In this document: one piece after another, positions 23,427-35,640 of the stretch
Position numbering within the stretch: the stretch's first letter is position 1
Layout of the letters: each line of letters opens with the position of its first letter
Assembly: GCA_027886185.1 (NCBI GenBank)
Contig: WOAB01000124.1
Span: 4,336,210-4,400,209 of the forward strand
DNA from: Rheum nobile
Lineage: Eukaryota > Streptophyta > Magnoliopsida > Caryophyllales > Polygonaceae
Length of the DNA stretch: 64,000 bases
Direction: 5' to 3'
Notes under the pieces: model-generated
What the model saw: only the letters and a program-made list of their open reading frames with translations
Told to the model about the DNA's origin: nothing
Databases searched by the model: none
Program-made: the position numbers and the translations under genes

Positions 23427-26400
23427 CTACACAAAATAATCTGGATTCTGACCGGCTGTAATGCGACATTCCTTAAGCTCTGCAATTTCATAACATACAA
23501 TCCTTCCCACCACATGATTCTTCGATCACAATGTCTTCGCCACACATGCGTAATGGGTGGTAATGGTGAGTCATCACTGAGCGTCACCTATACAAAAAAT
23601 ACGCAATTAGCATACACGAAATGATAACTCAACATCTAAGTACAAGTAGAGATACAAAGCATTACCGGTATCCAGTAGTTGTGATCCCCTACGTGTGCTA
23701 TCGCCGAAATTTGTGAGGGAAGAGCGGGCCTTGGTCCAGACGGCCATATTGGTAAGCACAATTAAAGGGTATTGAGATAAGACGAGGACAACAATGTTAT
23801 ACACTGTGGCAAACACTAAACCCATGAATGGCATGTCAAGCCAATAATCCTTGCCGCAAGGGGTCTTCATATAGTTAATTTGAACCATTAGATCATCACA
23901 TGACCCTGGATCTCGTGTAAGTTCTCGTATCGGCTCCCACATTTGTCGGTTGATACACAACTCCTTTGCCAGCACGCTACGAATCAAGGGATATTGACCC
24001 TCACTCATCCCCTTAAGTATAACCAAAGACCGAAATCCAAGTGTCCGTCTGAATGTACATCCATAGCATTGTTAATGTACCCAAACCAGAAGTAATCGAT
24101 ATTACGAACCCCAAAGTCCACCCCTAAATGAAGCATGGGTTCTTCAGGCCATTCCGAGGGGCTGACTCCCATATAGTCGGTCTCGACGTACATCTCTTCA
24201 ACTTGTGATTCTTCTGGTTGGGGTTGGGATTGCATGTCTCAGTGTCGATCACCATGAAACTTGCTTGCTTTCTGGGACGGCCTGTCCCTTTCACCTTCTC
24301 CTTTCCCTTTGCCTTCACCTTCTCAGACTTTAGTAAGTCTTCTCTTACGTGCTCATGCAAGCTCTTTTCCCTAGTCGATGACCCCTTTTCCTTGTTCTTC
24401 TCACCACTTGGCCTTCCCTTTCTATAGACGTCTGTCAGCTCCATAAACGTACTCTGTTTCGGATGCTCCAAGGCCACGTATAGATCACTCACTTTCCATA
24501 ACGTGGCTTTGTCTAAATTTCGGGCTTGCATTCTCGACAACATCTCACGCAATCTCAACCCTAGAACGGATATCAGAACACTATCGTCAGCAAGAGCAAA
24601 TGTTGTTGGATCCTCTTTCCAATGCAAGTCCTTCCAGAAGTCGTGAATGTCATCTGGAGTGAGAGTTGTCCTCGTAATGATGGCATTTGCAATATTGTGG
24701 ACGAACGGCAGCCCAAGGTAGTCTCTCACCCAATGATCGTCGCATACTTCTGAATAGTCCTACTTGACTATCTGATCATACATGGACAACAACAAATCAA
24801 AACACCTATCTGACACTCTGCATAAGAGCCTTGAAAACACCATTCGTGCAAGCTCCGGAAACCCTGGATCGTTGAACTCCATTGGTCGTGTAGACAGTGA
24901 GTTATTCATGGTCGTCCTAATCGTGTCGATTTGAAGAATGATTGCATGGTGGATCCTCACGGTCACTCTGTTAAAGCCGCCTCTACTAGACCCCACAATA
25001 TCTTTCAACACACGATGCATCCCCTCAACCCTAACAAGATGGAAACATTTCTTGCCTTAGTACGACTTTCAGACCCATTAGTAAAAACAATCAACTACAA
25101 CAATGTTCAAAGGATACGTGTTTGAAGTCCTCGTGAAGAAGTGAAGAGTGTAATCTGTCCACACTCTTATTATGCTTTCCTTGTAAAGAGTAAACCATTC
25201 CCTCTCGACGTATCCAACAAGGCCGCTCTTCTACGACGTCCTCAATGCTCTGAGCCTCTCCTCGTACCTTTCCTCAGTGGTCGAGCAGAAAAGTCCCCAA
25301 CACTGGTTTGTAAACATATTGAATTTGGCATTGTCTTTTATAACCTTGTTGGCATGTGCTTTGATGTTGTTTCTAATACGGACCCAGCACAAGAGATGTC
25401 TTACCAGGACGTCTTCAAAAACTAACTTAATAGCTTTGATGAGAGCCTTTTCACAATCGGTCATTATAGCCTTTGACATTACTCCCAACTGCTCAAACAA
25501 GTTCCGAAGGGCCCTCACTATCCACCGGTGATGGAAATACTTTTTTGCTTAGGTGAATGCATACGCAGTGTTGAACGTCTTGTGAGTGCAAGTAAAACCA
25601 ACAATCTCCACCAAAGGCATATCATACCTATTCATAGACATAAGAAATAAACGTACCAATATTTAGTGAATATAACTAATCAAAATGTAGCACATAGAAA
25701 AATAACTAACTATTATTAAAATGTATTACATACTTATTTTTCTTGTATGTGGTGTCAATGATCACCACGTGTGGGAACTTCTTCAACAACTGTAGCGACT
25801 CTGGGTGAGCAAAAAAAAGGATCTCCACCTCGTCCCCTTTCTTCACATTTCTAAGAGGATAAAAAAGATACCCGTTCTCTTTCAAAAAATGAAGGGACCA
25901 CTAGGTAACCGTCAATTCCCCACGATCCTCGTAATGGAGCTTCTGCAAAAAGTTGGCAATCTGCTTCATTGATGTTACATTTTCCGGAAAGTTTTTCCTC
26001 AACTCCGAAACAATCTCTTTTGGAGTCTTCCGACCATCGCCCCATCTCCTAGCCATGAACTCCTCCTCCTGGGTCATTCGACCCATGAATGCATTCCCAT
26101 GAAAGCTAGTCCCAAGCATGTGGTTGTGGGTGCCATGTATAACATCCAAGACCCATCTTTCAATAAGAGACCCTAGCTCGTTCTTCAAACGGTACCCATA
26201 TAGCTCGAATCTACAACAACACTTCTTCGATTTGCGTTTTCGAATCCTCAGAACTGGCAACTTTGAATTTTCTAGATTAACTTTCGGCCTCCCAGATCTC
26301 GGTTCACCATATCTATCGCATGTCAAACTAACTACGTATGAATTTGAGGTACGTTTCACCAAAACTATCATCAAATTCTTTTGCTCTAGCTCTCGCCCAT

Positions 26401-26916
26401 TCAACCATTTCATCCATACTATCCCAAACTAGGCCAATAGGAAATCGTTCTCCATAATCTCCCCCCTATAATTATTTTTTATTTATGGATTATTATAGTG
26501 TCTACAATTATAACAAACTAATAACACAACAAATTTGCAAAGTCATTAATTCATAACCTAAACCATGAATTTTTTCCTAAACTATATAACTACTACTTCA
26601 TACCTAATATTAATGGCTATAACAAAATTGCAATATCATATTAATTCATAACCTAAATCATATTAATGGCTACAATTCATAATAACTACTTCATACAAAA
26701 TTAATTATATGCGATATTTATACGTATAACTAAGACATGAATCATTACTCAAACAAAAATGAATTCAACACTAACCGTGAAGAAATCGCCGCTCGGATCC
26801 CAAACATCTCCTTCGTCTTCGTAACCCAACATCCAAGAGTCGTTCAATTCTTCGTCTGCTTCTTCGTCTTCTCGAGCTTGTAACCAATCACATTCCTCAT
26901 CTTCTCGACTTTGCAT
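23427..26916 (-). pseudogene. MULE transposase: FAR1-like finger, DDE, C-terminal OTU; copy A, dead
   Basis: Five exons by comparison with copy B: 26776-26916 (acidic N-terminus, MQSREDEECDWLQ), 25734-26465 (FAR1-type finger with CDRYG...KKCCC...HNH, then the first catalytic Asp in a VIIDTTYK-like context), 25118-25627 (second Asp in MTDCEKALIKAI, CWVRIRNN), 23666-25030 (NRVEGMHR-type block, A/K-rich linker, OTU-like domain), 23427-23587. It would cut and join the element ends. Lesions: CAG to TAG near 25898, TAA at the start of the block after AYAFT near 25550, GAG to TAG near 24762, one base lost at 24030 exactly in the predicted OTU nucleophile codon (DGH[C]GF), and one base lost in the last exon. 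Confidence 0.88.
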
Positions 26917-26989
26917 CTAATTGTTTTCCTCACTTTCATCATTACAATAATACATGTTGAATGTTGTGTTTGGATATGGAAGAGAAAGG

Positions 26990-27262
26990 AAATGGGCGTG
27001 TGTATATATAGGCTGTAAATTTTGCCGTTAGAAAAATAACAGTTTGTGCGTTAACAATTAACGCACAAACAGTCAGATTTTTCTAACGGCACAATTTTCC
27101 AAAGGCTATTTGGAACAATAGCTGTGCGTTAAGAAATAATGCACAACGTCTATGCGTTAAGGATCAACGCACAGTTACTGTGTGCGTTAAGAATAAACGC
27201 ACAACTCTGGGGGCTTTTTTCCTCTTTTTCCTGCTTTTCCCCCTTGGACTACTAACATTAAC
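26990..27262 (-). repeat. Right terminal region of MULE A (hairpin-rich)
   Basis: Contains a clean hairpin at 27042-27070 with arms GTTTGTGCGTTAA and a CAA centre, nested in a wider inverted repeat (TGCCGTTAGAAAAAT at about 27023 against its complement at about 27080-27095). Three looser GTGCGTTAA/AACGCAC pairs follow to 27262. Confidence 0.7.
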
Positions 27263-27277
27263 GCACAGATTTGTACT

Positions 27278-28075
27278 GCTAGTTTTATAGGGTTGAGATC
27301 CGGTGAGGATGAGAAGGGAGAAGAGGAATAAGGACGCATGAGAGCCGTCAGATGGGAAGCAAACGGAGTGTCCAAATCGCTTTTCAAAAATTCGTCAAAA
27401 GTTCGGCACGGGCGAATTATTCGCGAAAAAGACGGATTCCCGTGCATGCGATGTGCAAATTTGTGTGCATGCCAAATACACTGTTGTGTGCATGCCAAAT
27501 ACACTACGGTGTGCATGTGAAATTCATTTTTGTGTGGATGCATAAAACGTGTGCATTCATATGGAATGAACAAAATGTGTGCACATGAAAACACGACTGT
27601 GTGCATGCGAAGTAAAACACCGTTTGCATGTGAAGTATATTACTGTGTGCATGTGAAAATGACATGTTTGTTCATACGAAATGCACTACGTGCTATGTGT
27701 GCATGAAACAATGTAGGTGTGCATGTGTGCACATGAAAATAACATATGTGTGCAAGCGAAAATGACTCAAAGCGCATATGAAATAACATGTGTGCATATG
27801 TATGAAAACCAACGAAAATAACCTACGTGTGCATACGGAAATGACCTATGTGTGCACATGAAAACAACGTGTGTGTGCATGAAAAACAAGGTATGTGTGC
27901 ATACAGACTAAAATGCGTGTGCATGCAGGACGCGTTTTTCTCGCGAAAAATTCTATCACGCCGAATTGTATCCGGATTTTTTCATTGGTTGATATGGGCG
28001 CTCTTTTCTAGATCTGACGGTCCTCACTCCTCTCCTAAGCCCCCATCCTCACCTTATCTTTACCCTAAATTATAA
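27278..28075. mobile_element. Small inverted-repeat element with GTGTGCATG tandem core
   Basis: About 800 bases. The ends are inverted copies: TAGGGTTGAGATCCGGTGAG near 27281 against TAGGGTAAAGATAAGGTGAG read backwards from 28070, then CCGTCAGAT, then CGCGAAAAA near 27420 and 27945. The arms are about 150 bases and imperfect. The middle (about 27440-27930) is a degenerate tandem array of 18-25 bases around GTGTGCATGYGAAAT. No coding capacity. It looks like a non-autonomous DNA transposon; the family is not recognised and the target duplication is uncertain. Confidence 0.7.
27440..27930. repeat. GTGTGCATG degenerate tandem array
   Basis: More than twenty copies of a GTGTGCATG core spaced 15-30 bases apart, with GAAAT/AAAAC fillers. 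Spacing and core both vary, so it is not a CRISPR-like array. Confidence 0.85.
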
Positions 28076-28328
28076 ATGTCCATATTCAAGGGAAGATGAA
28101 ACGTCTCATACAATAACAAAATATTAGGTTTTATTAAAATAGAAAAATAAAATACTTTTTATGATAATATAAGTTAAAACGATTTAGGGTCTATTATAAT
28201 AAATGTTTATATTCAGTAACAAAAAATGTCATTTTCATGTATTTTAAAAAATGATCATATATTATCAATTTTCTTTTATTTAATTTTGTCATAAAACAAA
28301 CTATAGACAAATTTATATATTTAAGTTT
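28076..28328. other. AT-rich spacer between the small element and MULE B
   Basis: No gene or repeat seen. Confidence 0.6.
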
Positions 28329-28510
28329 GCTAATGCACACGAAATGGTGCGCTTAATCTAAGCGTACGCGTTCTATCCGCTTAATATAAGCGCATAGGGG
28401 CAGAAAGGGGATTTAAAGAAATATGAGGAAGGCATAGGTACTGTAGCTATGCGCCTACAATAGGCGCATAGCTGTGCGCTTATTGTAGGCGGATAGGTAT
28501 ACGCTTATAT
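28329..28510 (+). repeat. Left terminal inverted repeat of MULE B
   Basis: The first 100-120 bases match the reverse complement of 40340-40453 with small gaps; further in, palindromic GCGCTTAnnnTAAGCG words continue. A stretch similar to TGCGCCTACAATAGGCGCA at about 28450 is a strong hairpin. Confidence 0.85.
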
Positions 28511-28636
28511 CATGCCGCTTCTTCTTCCTTCTCCCCTCTTTCGAACCCTAAAATGCAACGACGGCGGTGCCGCTTCTTCTTCCTCCCTCCCTCCCTCTTT
28601 TCTTCTCAATTAATCCCAAACCCGACAAATTAGCAG

Positions 28637-31600
28637 ATGGCATCTTCTTCCCCTCCACTTGGCGACCCAAACCGTGCAACCCATGACGTCTCCGGCGACA
28701 GTGGCGAGCTCGTGGTGCATCCGGCAACGTCTCCGGCGATTCCTGCGGTCGGCGGTGCATCTGGCAATGCGGAAGAGAGGCGCGCGGTGGTCGGTGGAGG
28801 TGATGCGCGGCCAGAGGTGGTCGGTGGCGGTGGTGGCCCGGTTGGTGGCGGTGGTGGTGGCCCTCTCGGCGGTTTATGGGTGGCGATGGAGGACGAGGAC
28901 GACACAATGAGACGACGAGTGAGGGGTGGTGGTAGACGATCGGCAGCCCGATCGACACCCTTGCCAGATGTGTCGGTGGACGTTACCGTCACTCTCGCAC
29001 CGATAGGCGTCCATCATGTATAATTTTGGATTTCATTAAATTTTAATTTCATTAGATTATTGATTTTAGGAAAAAAATATAGATTTGTTAGAATTTAGAA
29101 TATAAAATTTGAATTACGAAATACAGTATTTTAGGAAATTTAGAATTGAAAATACCGGATTTTAGAATTGAAATTATATATTTGTTAGATTTTAGATGTG
29201 AATTTAGAATCATTAGAATTTATAATCGAAATGAAATCGTTAAAATTATGCAATTTATTTCAAATTTATTTTAGATTGAATATTGTTGTGCAAATGAAAA
29301 TTTTATTGTTATCGTATGTAAAACTATATTGAAGATACGATTTGAATTTAGATTATTAGGGATTAGATTTGATTAGAATTTGAAAATATGAATTATAATT
29401 TAATTAAATGTCATTCTAATTCGATTAAAATGTAAATGACCGATTTGGCCCAAGAATGGGCCTTATTGGGCCCAATAAGGCCCATTATGCCTTTATTCGG
29501 ATTAAATTATAGTAAAAACTATATAAATACTATTTTCAAACAAATACGGTTATAATAATCTAACAAAAAAATCTAGGCGGTACGAGACGCTTTAGGAGGT
29601 TCCGAGGGGATGACACATCCGACTCCGGTAGCGGACCGACGTGTCGTTCCTCGGAAACATATATCAGACACCGTCCGTCGGCGCGCTGCTATGGTACGAG
29701 CCGATTTATTAGGTGCAGCATCAGCGGTTCCTCAGCCTCCTGTTCAGACCGAGGATGATAGCATGAAAGACGTGTATGTTGAGGATGCAACAGTCGATGA
29801 GAAGGCGCATCAGACGCATCAGATGTCAGATGATGACGAGGGCTTCGAGGGAGAGTTCGGGGTTTCTTTTGAGCCGATTTTGTCGACGGATGAGACCCAC
29901 CCTCCAGCCGCACGCCCTCTTCTGTGTCCGTTCATGTTCCATCCCCGTTCGAGGCCGGTCATTTTGTCCCCTCCACCCACTCCTAGCTATGCACCTCCTC
30001 CTCCCGGGGTGCCCGTTTTAGGCCAGGCTGCGTGGATGCCAGGAGGGCCACGCGTCCCTATCCTCCTTCAGAGCTACACGACCCGCATCGCCAGGGTGAT
30101 TTGGGACCTGACCCCTCCTGGCCCTCCTGTCCATATTGCTGCCCCCATCCTTCCGCGAAACCGACGCAGGAGAGGTCGAGGAGAGGCCGATCCAGATGCT
30201 GCTCCAGAGGAGGTTGCACCGGATGCTCAGGCTCCCCGTGGTACGGGGCGTCAATGCCGCCAGCAGCCTCACGATTTGGTACGTATTTAGTGTGTAGTCC
30301 CGTTTTAATTGAAATATAAATATAAATTTTAGTTTTTGTAACTAATATTAATTATCGAACATTCAGGACCACAAGGTCATGAAGGTCCACTTTCACGTCG
30401 GCTGGACCTCTCCGCTCGAGCAGTATATCAGACTCGGGCCAGACATATGGTTTCAGCTGACGGAGCGTAGCGGTCTCACCCATCTACGCACTCTAGGCAC
30501 TGGGGCAGTGGATCCTGTGTTGGTGTCTGCTTTTGTCGAGAGATGGCACCCTGAGACATCCTCGTTCCATTTTCCATGGGGCGAGATGACCATTACATTG
30601 CATGACGTTTATGAGATTCTCAGGGTGCCGATTGCCGGGAGGAGCTGCACGGGTATCCTAGGTATAGATCTTATTCAGAGGGTCGCGCACTTCTCTGGGC
30701 ATGCCGACACCACACAGGTGCAGAGATGGTACAACGACAGCGGCATTCCATTAGACAGGCTTCAGAAAGAGCTCGTGCGGAGGATGAAGGCGCCGCAGAG
30801 GGACGAGAGCACCATAGCTACACTGTATCTGTTCCTGATGCTCGACAGTACAGTGATGGTGGACAAGTCTACGAAGGCGATCAAGCACAAGTGGTTGTCG
30901 TTGCTTTTCGACCACTCGACCACCGGCCGATACGCATGGGGAGTTGGGATATTGGCCTTGCTGTACAGGAACTTATGCCAGGCTTTCAGACGAGATGCAC
31001 AGGGCATTTCCAGTTCTGGCATACTGTTGAGGGTAAGAAATATCATTTTAAATGAAAATAAATAAATTGTAATGTTATAAATATATTTTTATTCTTATCG
31101 TTTGATCCTGATTTACAGTCATGGATATGGGCGTATTTTCCCCATTTCCGTGGACATTATGTCATGGACCCTGCTGCCATTGGCGCTGATGCTGCTGCTT
31201 TCAGAGAGGGCCAGGAGGTTCCACAGGGCAAGAACCCTGGTCATTTGGTATGTATGCGCCAGATCCTAGACAGCATCAGATATAAGGAGGTAATCTGTTT
31301 CATTAAATTAATAGTTTATTTTATAATATATATTGACGCAAAATACTAATTTTATATAAATTACATGTTACAGGTTCAGTGGTTTCCTTTTGCTCGGGTA
31401 TCATTCGACCGGCCGGAGTACGCTCCTTCTATGTTCAGAGGTATAATCCAGATCTTGGATATACAGGAGCCGTATTTGCCAGACCGCGTCATGCGGCAGT
31501 TCAGGCACGTGCAGGGGATCCCAGTGTTACCTCCGCAGCCCAAAGCAGTCACCAGTGGGAACAACCTTCGTCATTATGACGTCACATTCCATGATGATCT

Positions 31601-32116
31601 GTTGGGGGCGTGGGATGAGGATCCGAGGCCTCTGATCCGGATAGACGATCCACCAGTCACGCAGTATTGGGATGTGACGGTTGACTATCTCGATTGGTTG
31701 GACGATTTCTCTCATGTGTTGGTGGATCCCAGATCCACTAGACAGGATCGTCTTGTCGACCCTATCCATCCCACACCTACGGTGGACACTCTTGCGGTAT
31801 GTTTAATTCGTTTAATTCAATAAATGTGTATTATTATTAAATTATTACATATAAATTCTAATGGGTATTGTCATTACGAATACAGCGGAACCAGTTGGTT
31901 GCAGGTGAGCTCCGTGCATATTTAGATAGGCCGATGGATAGGAGCGTTATTACCGCCGAGGAGGTTCAGGTGTTCATGAGGCGTCTTTTGCATATGATGA
32001 CTGATGACACTCCTCCGATGGCCGCCCCTCCACCCCGTGCGTCTCAGTCACAAATTTTTACGGATTCTACACACGAGGATGGGGAGGGTAGTGGAAGTCA
32101 GCCGGGTGGCGATTAG
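28637..32116 (+). CDS. Plant mobile domain (PMD, MAIN-like) protein, intact, in MULE B
   Basis: Six exons, 28637-29017, 29577-30278, 30367-31032, 31119-31289, 31374-31796, 31886-32116, all in phase 0 with GT-AG edges; 857 aa. Residues 1-127 are Gly/Ala-rich, 128-361 acidic then Pro-rich with an RRRRGRG patch (possible nuclear signal), about 362-780 the PMD (HFHVGWTSPLEQYIRLG, FVERWHPETSSFHFPWGEM, LHDVYEILRVPI, SWIWAYFPHFRGHYV, VQWFPFARVSFDRPEYA), 781-857 a tail. PMD proteins include host MAIN/MAIL1 and many transposon-borne copies; their role in transposition is not established. It is fully open although the transposase beside it is dead. The start is the only in-frame ATG before the Gly-rich region. 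Donor 1 (CAT|GTATAA) is weak. Confidence 0.85.
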
Positions 32117-32919
32117 GGTTGTTATGTATGGTCACAGATTGTTATGTATGTGTTTTGTACTATGTACATTTTATGTTATTTGTCATACTTTTCATGGATG
32201 GCTTATCGTAATTTATCTGATATGGTAGAGTTTTCCACAAATATAAAGGAAAATTAACTATAGTATATAAGCTTATATCACATAAAATATAAAGGAAAAC
32301 TATAGGATATAAGTATATTCACATGAAATATAAAGGAAAACTATAATATATAAGCTTATATCACATGAAATATAAAGAAAACCTATAGGATATAAGTATA
32401 TTCACATGAAATATAAAGGAAAACTATAGGATATAAGTATATTCATGAAATATACTTATATTTCATGTGAATATTACCTAAACTGTTACGTATCACATGA
32501 AATATTTTGTTGATGTTTATGGTATTTTGTTGATGTTTATGGTATTTTGTTGATGTTTATAGTATATAAGTATATTCACATGAAATATAAAGAAAAACTA
32601 TAGTATATAAGCTTATATCACATGAAATATAAAGGAAAACTATAGTACATATACTTATATCACATGAAATATAAGGGAAAACTATATTATATAAGTATAT
32701 TCACATGAAATATAAAAGAAAACTATAGTACATAAACTTAGAGCAATTTAATTTCTTTATATGAAAATTACATTGTAAATAAATTTTAGAAATTTAATGT
32801 ATTTTTTTTACAAATTAACAATTTGCTAAAAATAATAATCGAAATATAAAAATAAAGAAATTAAAGTAACAAGATAATTCGCGTGTGAAATCCTCCCGCA
32901 TGCCTTTGATCTTCAAGGT

Positions 32920-33505
32920 CGCGATCGCTGTAGTCATAGCCGCGCCCGCGGCTTACTCTTCCTTCCATGTCCAGCGAATTCCTTCATAGGCCGCGATGGC
33001 TGCCCCCATGGCCGCGATCGCGGCTTTGCCTTCTCCGCTTCATGACAACTTCTTCCTAAGCCGTGATGGATGCCCCATGGCCGCAATCGCGGCTTTGCCT
33101 ATCCTGATATTCAGCCAAGTCTTAATAAGCCGCGATTGCTGCCCCCATGGCCGCGATCGCGGCTTTGCCTTCTCCGCTTCATGACAACTTCTTCCTAAGC
33201 CGCGATGGCTGCCCCCATGGCCGCGATCGCGGCTTTGCCTTCTCCGCTTCATGACAACTTCTTCCTAAGCCGTGATGGATGCCCCATGGCCGCAATCGCG
33301 GCTTTGCCTATCCTGATATTCAGCCAAGTCTTAATAAGCCGCGATGGCTGCCCCATGGTCGTGATCGCGGCTTTGCCTTCTCCGCTTCATGACAACTTCT
33401 TCCTAAGCCGCGATGGCTGCCCCCATGGCCGCGATCGCGACTTTGCCTTCTCCGCTTCATGACAACTTCTTCCTAAGCCGCGATCGCGGCTTTGCCTTCT
33501 CTGAA
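32920..33505. repeat. GC-rich island 1 (GCCGCGATCGCGGC palindromes)
   Basis: About eight units of roughly 68-70 bases: GCCGCGATGGCTGCCCCCAT, GGCCGCGATCGCGGCTTTGC, then one of two alternating fillers (TTCTCCGCTTCATGACAAC or TATCCTGATATTCAGCC). The 14-base GCCGCGATCGCGGC is a perfect palindrome. Translated frames repeat MAAPMAAIAALP and are not genes. Confidence 0.9.
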
Positions 33506-34189
33506 ATATAAAGAAAAACTATAGTATATAAGTATATTCACATGAAATATAAAGGAAAACTATAGTACATAAGCTTATATCACATTAAATATAAAGGAAA
33601 ACTATAGTACATAAGCTTATATCATATGAAATATAAAGGAAAACTATAGTATATAAGTATATTCACATGAAATATAAAGGAAAACTATAGTATATAAGCT
33701 TATATCACATGAAATATAAAAAAAAGCTATAGGATATAAGTATATTCATGAAATATACTTATATTTCATGTGAATATTACCTAAACTGTTACGTATCACA
33801 TGAAATATTTTGTTCATGTTTATGGTATTTTGTTGATGTTTATAGTATATAAGTATATTCACATGAAATATAAAGAAAAACTATAGTATATAAGCTTATA
33901 TCACATGAAATATAAAGGAAAACTATGGTACATAAGCTTATATCAAATGAAATATAAGAGAAAACTATATTATATAAGTATATTCACATGAAATATAAAG
34001 GAAAACTATAGTACATAAGCTTAGAGCAATTTAATTTCTTTATATGAAAATTACATTATAAATAAATTTTAGAAATTTAATGTATTATTTTTACAAATTA
34101 ACAATCTGCTAAAAATAATAATCGAAATATAAAAATAAAGAAAATAAAGTAACAAGATAATTCGCGTGTGAAATCCTCCCGCATGCCTC

Positions 34190-34650
34190 TGATCTTCAAG
34201 GCCGCGATCGCTGTAGTCATAGCCGCGCCCGCGGCTTATTGTTCCTTCCATGTCCAGCGAATTCCTTCATAGGCCGCGATGGCTGCCCCCATGGCCGCGA
34301 TCGCGGCTTTGCCTATCCTGATATTCAGCCAAGTCTTAATAAGCCGCGATGGCTGCCCCCATGGCCGCGATCGCGGCTTTGCCTTCTCCGCTTCATGACA
34401 ACTTCTTCCTAAGCCGCGATGGCTGCCCCCATGGCCGCGATCGCGGCTTTGCCTATCCTGATATTCAGCCAAGTCTTAATAAGCCGCGATGGTTGCCCCC
34501 ATGGCCGTGATCGCGGCTTTGCCTTCTCCGCTTCATGACAACTTCTTCCTAAGCCGCGATGGCTGCCCCCATGGCCGCGATCGCGACTTTGCCTTCTCCG
34601 CTTCATGACAACTTCTTCCTAAGCCGCGATCGTGGCTTTGCCTTTTCTGA
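34190..34650. repeat. GC-rich island 2
   Basis: Same units and fillers as island 1 with fewer copies (about six), entered through the same unique-looking lead (TCCTCCCGCATGCCT) as island 1. Confidence 0.9.
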
Positions 34651-35089
34651 AATATAAAGGAAAACTATAGTATATAAGTATATTCACATGAAATATAAAG
34701 GAAAACTATAGTACATAAGCTTATATCACATGAAATATAAAGGAAAACTATAGTACATAAGCTTATATCACATGAAGTATAAAGGAAAACTATAGTATAG
34801 AAGTATATTCACATGAAATATAAAGGAAAACTATAGTATATAAGCTTATATCACATGAAATATAAAGGAAAACTATATGATATAAGTATATTCACATGAA
34901 ATATAAAGGAAAACTATAGTATATAAGCTTATATCACATGAAATGTAAAGGAAAACTATAGGATATAAGTATATTCACATGAAATATAAAGGAAAACTAT
35001 AGTATATAAGCTTATATCACATGAAATATAAATGAAAACTATAGTATATAAGTATATTCACATGATATAAGCTTATATACTCTAGTTTT

Positions 35090-35640
35090 TTCAGTTTTTC
35101 ACCCGTCTCTTCAATAATCCTTCTTATTGGGCCTAATTTCTAGTTTTTCAGTTTTTCACTCGTTTCTTCAATAATTCTTCTTATTGGGCCCAATTTCTAG
35201 TTTTTTTAGTTTTTCACCCGTTTCTTCTATAATCCTTCCTATTAGGCCTATTTGGACCCAATTTTTAGTTTTTTAGTTTTTCACCTGTTTCTTCAATAAT
35301 CCTTCCTATTGGGCCTATTTGCGTCCAATTTCTAATTTTTCACCCGTTTCTTCAATAATCCTTCCTATTGGGCCTATTTGGGCCCAATTTCTAGTTTTTT
35401 CAGTTTTTCTCCCATTTTTTCTATAATCCTTCCTATTGTGCCTATTTGGGCCCAATTTCTAATTTTTTCAGTTTTTCACCAATTTCTTCTATAATTCTTC
35501 CTATTGGCCTATTTGGCCCCAATTTCTAGTTTTTTTAGTTTTTTACCAATTTCTTATATGATCCTTCCTATTGGGCCTATTTGGGCCCAATTTCTATTTC
35601 TATTTGGGCCCAATTTCTATTTTTTTCAGTTTTTCACCCC
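35090..35640 (-). repeat. Minisatellite with TTGGGCC motif
   Basis: About eight copies of a 60-70 base unit: CCTATTGGGCCTATTTGGGC, CCAATTTCTAGTTTTT, CAGTTTTTCACCCGTTTCTTC, AATAATCCTTC. It is the inverted counterpart of the array at 16700-17265 in MULE A. Confidence 0.85.

Larger units (their letters stand above)
12013..27275. mobile_element. MULE copy A: PMD + captured gene + GRF remnant + transposase
   Basis: A Mutator-like element of about 15 kb, inferred from a left terminal region shared with copy C, a right region whose reverse complement resembles the left one (GTGCGTTAAT near both ends), and the same internal gene order as copy B: PMD gene (+), GRF finger (+), FAR1/DDE/OTU transposase (-). 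Both main genes are dead. The interior also holds an ERA-type GTPase pseudogene and long tandem arrays. Exact ends and the target duplication could not be fixed; the left shared sequence starts near TTTGAAC and the right near 27262-27275. Confidence 0.7.
32220..35090. repeat. Composite satellite: AT-rich 41-bp arrays around two GC-rich islands
   Basis: AT-rich unit of about 41 bases (TATTCACATGAAATATAAAG then GAAAACTATAGTATATAAG) alternates with a HindIII-bearing form (AAGCTTATATCACATG). Two GC-rich islands interrupt it. The block 32450-33520 is repeated at about 33745-34650, sharing GTATTTTGTTGATGTTTATGG and AGAGCAATTTAATTTC landmarks, so a unit of over 1 kb was duplicated. Confidence 0.9.

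Noticed and set aside
24218..25531. Plus-strand frames inside the transposase gene (and 37489-39023 in copy B)
   Set aside because: Shadows of the minus-strand transposase, which has recognisable domains and splice sites.
27440..27930. Possible CRISPR-like array
   Set aside because: Core units and spacing both degenerate, no conserved repeat/unique spacer alternation, and the context is eukaryotic.
28548..28992. Two long minus-strand proline/histidine-rich frames
   Set aside because: Antisense of the intact PMD exon 1; no introns or domains support them.
32996..34606. Open frames repeating MAAPMAAIAALP and the antisense GHGGSHRGLGRSCHE
   Set aside because: Products of the GC-rich satellite units; no start context, no domain, same peptide in every unit.
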